Shown here piece after piece: positions 4,849 to 5,347 of a stretch of DNA of 5,347 nucleotides (within the stretch, counting starts at the first letter, position 1; each line of letters begins with the position of its first letter). The position numbers were made by a program, and so were the translations under genes. The notes beneath the pieces were generated by a model. The model made no database searches. It saw only the letters and a program-made list of their open reading frames with translations, and was not told the DNA's origin. The stretch spans positions 1-5,347 of the forward strand of contig JAPLPC010000417.1 in the NCBI GenBank assembly GCA_026400425.1. Direction: 5' to 3'. This stretch comes from Hyphomicrobiales bacterium (GTDB lineage Bacteria; Pseudomonadota; Alphaproteobacteria; Rhizobiales; Xanthobacteraceae).

Positions 4849-5347
4849 ATGACCGCGGGCCGCGATCGCGACATTTATTTGTCGACCCTGCCGAGCTCTG
4901 CAAGCGATCGGAACGCTGCGATCTGGGCCGTCGGCGGATCGTTGGTGTTGTTCGCCGCAGCATTGCCTTTCGTCCGCATCACATTCCCTCCGATCCCGGC
5001 CTTCATCGCCAGCTACCAGTCGTCACTGGCCGTCGTTTACGTCATTACATCCGTCCTGCTGTTCTCACAGTTCGGCGTTCTGCGTTCGCGCGGGATTCTC
5101 TATCTGGCGAATGGCTACCTGTTCACCGCTCTTGCCATCGCCGGCTACGCCCTCACTTATGACGATCTGTTTTCCGATAAGGGCCTGTTTTTCCCGGGAC
5201 CGGAAACGACGATCTGGCTCTATCTGGTCTGGCACGCGGGATTTCCCCTGTTCGTGCTTTGTTACGCGATGTCCGATGCGGACCTGCGCGCAACGAAAAC
5301 ACGCCGCGCCGCAAATCGGCGAATTATCTGGAGCATCGCAGGCGTCG
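4849..5347 (+). CDS. Membrane sensor protein with N-terminal MASE4 domain, probably a histidine kinase (partial)
   Basis: The first 166 residues are visible and the gene runs off the window. After a short polar N-terminus come several hydrophobic segments at about 24-45, 57-77, 83-105 and 121-141, with another beginning near 159. Signature stretches ALPFVRITFPPIPAFIASYQ (38-57), SVLLFSQFGVLRSRGILYLA (68-87), NGYLFTALAIAGYALTY, and TTIWLYLVWHAGFPLFVLCY (120-139) match the MASE4 integral-membrane sensor domain (Pfam PF17158). MASE4 normally precedes a cytoplasmic output module such as a histidine kinase or GGDEF domain. Because a FixJ-type regulator lies directly upstream, a histidine kinase is the likelier output, but it is not visible here. 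The signal sensed by MASE4 is not known. A basic cytoplasmic stretch (ATKTRRAANRR, 148-158) lies between the last two segments. The frame is intact. Confidence 0.88.
   Translation, partial: MTAGRDRDIYLSTLPSSASDRNAAIWAVGGSLVLFAAALPFVRITFPPIPAFIASYQSSLAVVYVITSVLLFSQFGVLRSRGILYLANGYLFTALAIAGYALTYDDLFSDKGLFFPGPETTIWLYLVWHAGFPLFVLCYAMSDADLRATKTRRAANRRIIWSIAGV

Noticed and set aside
4409..4963. Minus-strand frames of about 80-144 residues under the response regulator and the MASE4 gene
   Set aside because: They are antisense shadows with no motifs or start signals.

Overview
The window looks like chromosomal DNA from an alphaproteobacterium of the order Hyphomicrobiales, probably near Bradyrhizobium, Rhodopseudomonas, Nitrobacter or Afipia. 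The basis is protein resemblance from memory (HflK, dihydrofolate reductase, a soluble PAS chemoreceptor, a FixJ-type regulator and a MASE4 sensor), plus GC-rich codon use. No database search was run, so the genus is not established.

Left part (1-1235, minus strand): the 5' part of hflK, cut by the window edge, lies downstream of a complete folA. A convincing sigma70-type promoter and a strong hairpin just before the hflK ribosome binding site sit between them. hflK can therefore be expressed independently of folA. These are housekeeping genes for membrane-protease control and folate metabolism.

Middle part (1398-3729, minus strand): in transcription order, this holds a small ribbon-helix-helix protein, a soluble chemoreceptor with three PAS domains and an MCP signalling domain, and an unrecognised ORF of 80 residues. 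The chemoreceptor frame is broken near 1820. The missing C-terminal end is readable in another frame and runs to a stop at 1661. About 17 residues that relatives carry appear to be missing at the break, so the gene looks inactivated by a small deletion. Its second and third PAS domains are a 366-bp in-frame tandem duplication.

Right part (4182-5347, plus strand): a complete FixJ/NarL-type response regulator is followed after 46 bases by the start of a membrane protein with an N-terminal MASE4 sensor domain. Together they look like a two-component or membrane-signalling operon whose output domain lies beyond the window. A 452-base region with no convincing gene (3730-4181) separates this operon from the divergent ribbon-helix-helix gene and should hold both promoters.

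Overall, a conserved folA-hflK block lies beside an accessory signalling cluster. I see no CRISPR array, tRNA, rRNA, transposase or clear new defence system. The points most worth checking are the broken chemoreceptor, the 5'-end hairpin of hflK, and the identity of the MASE4 protein.
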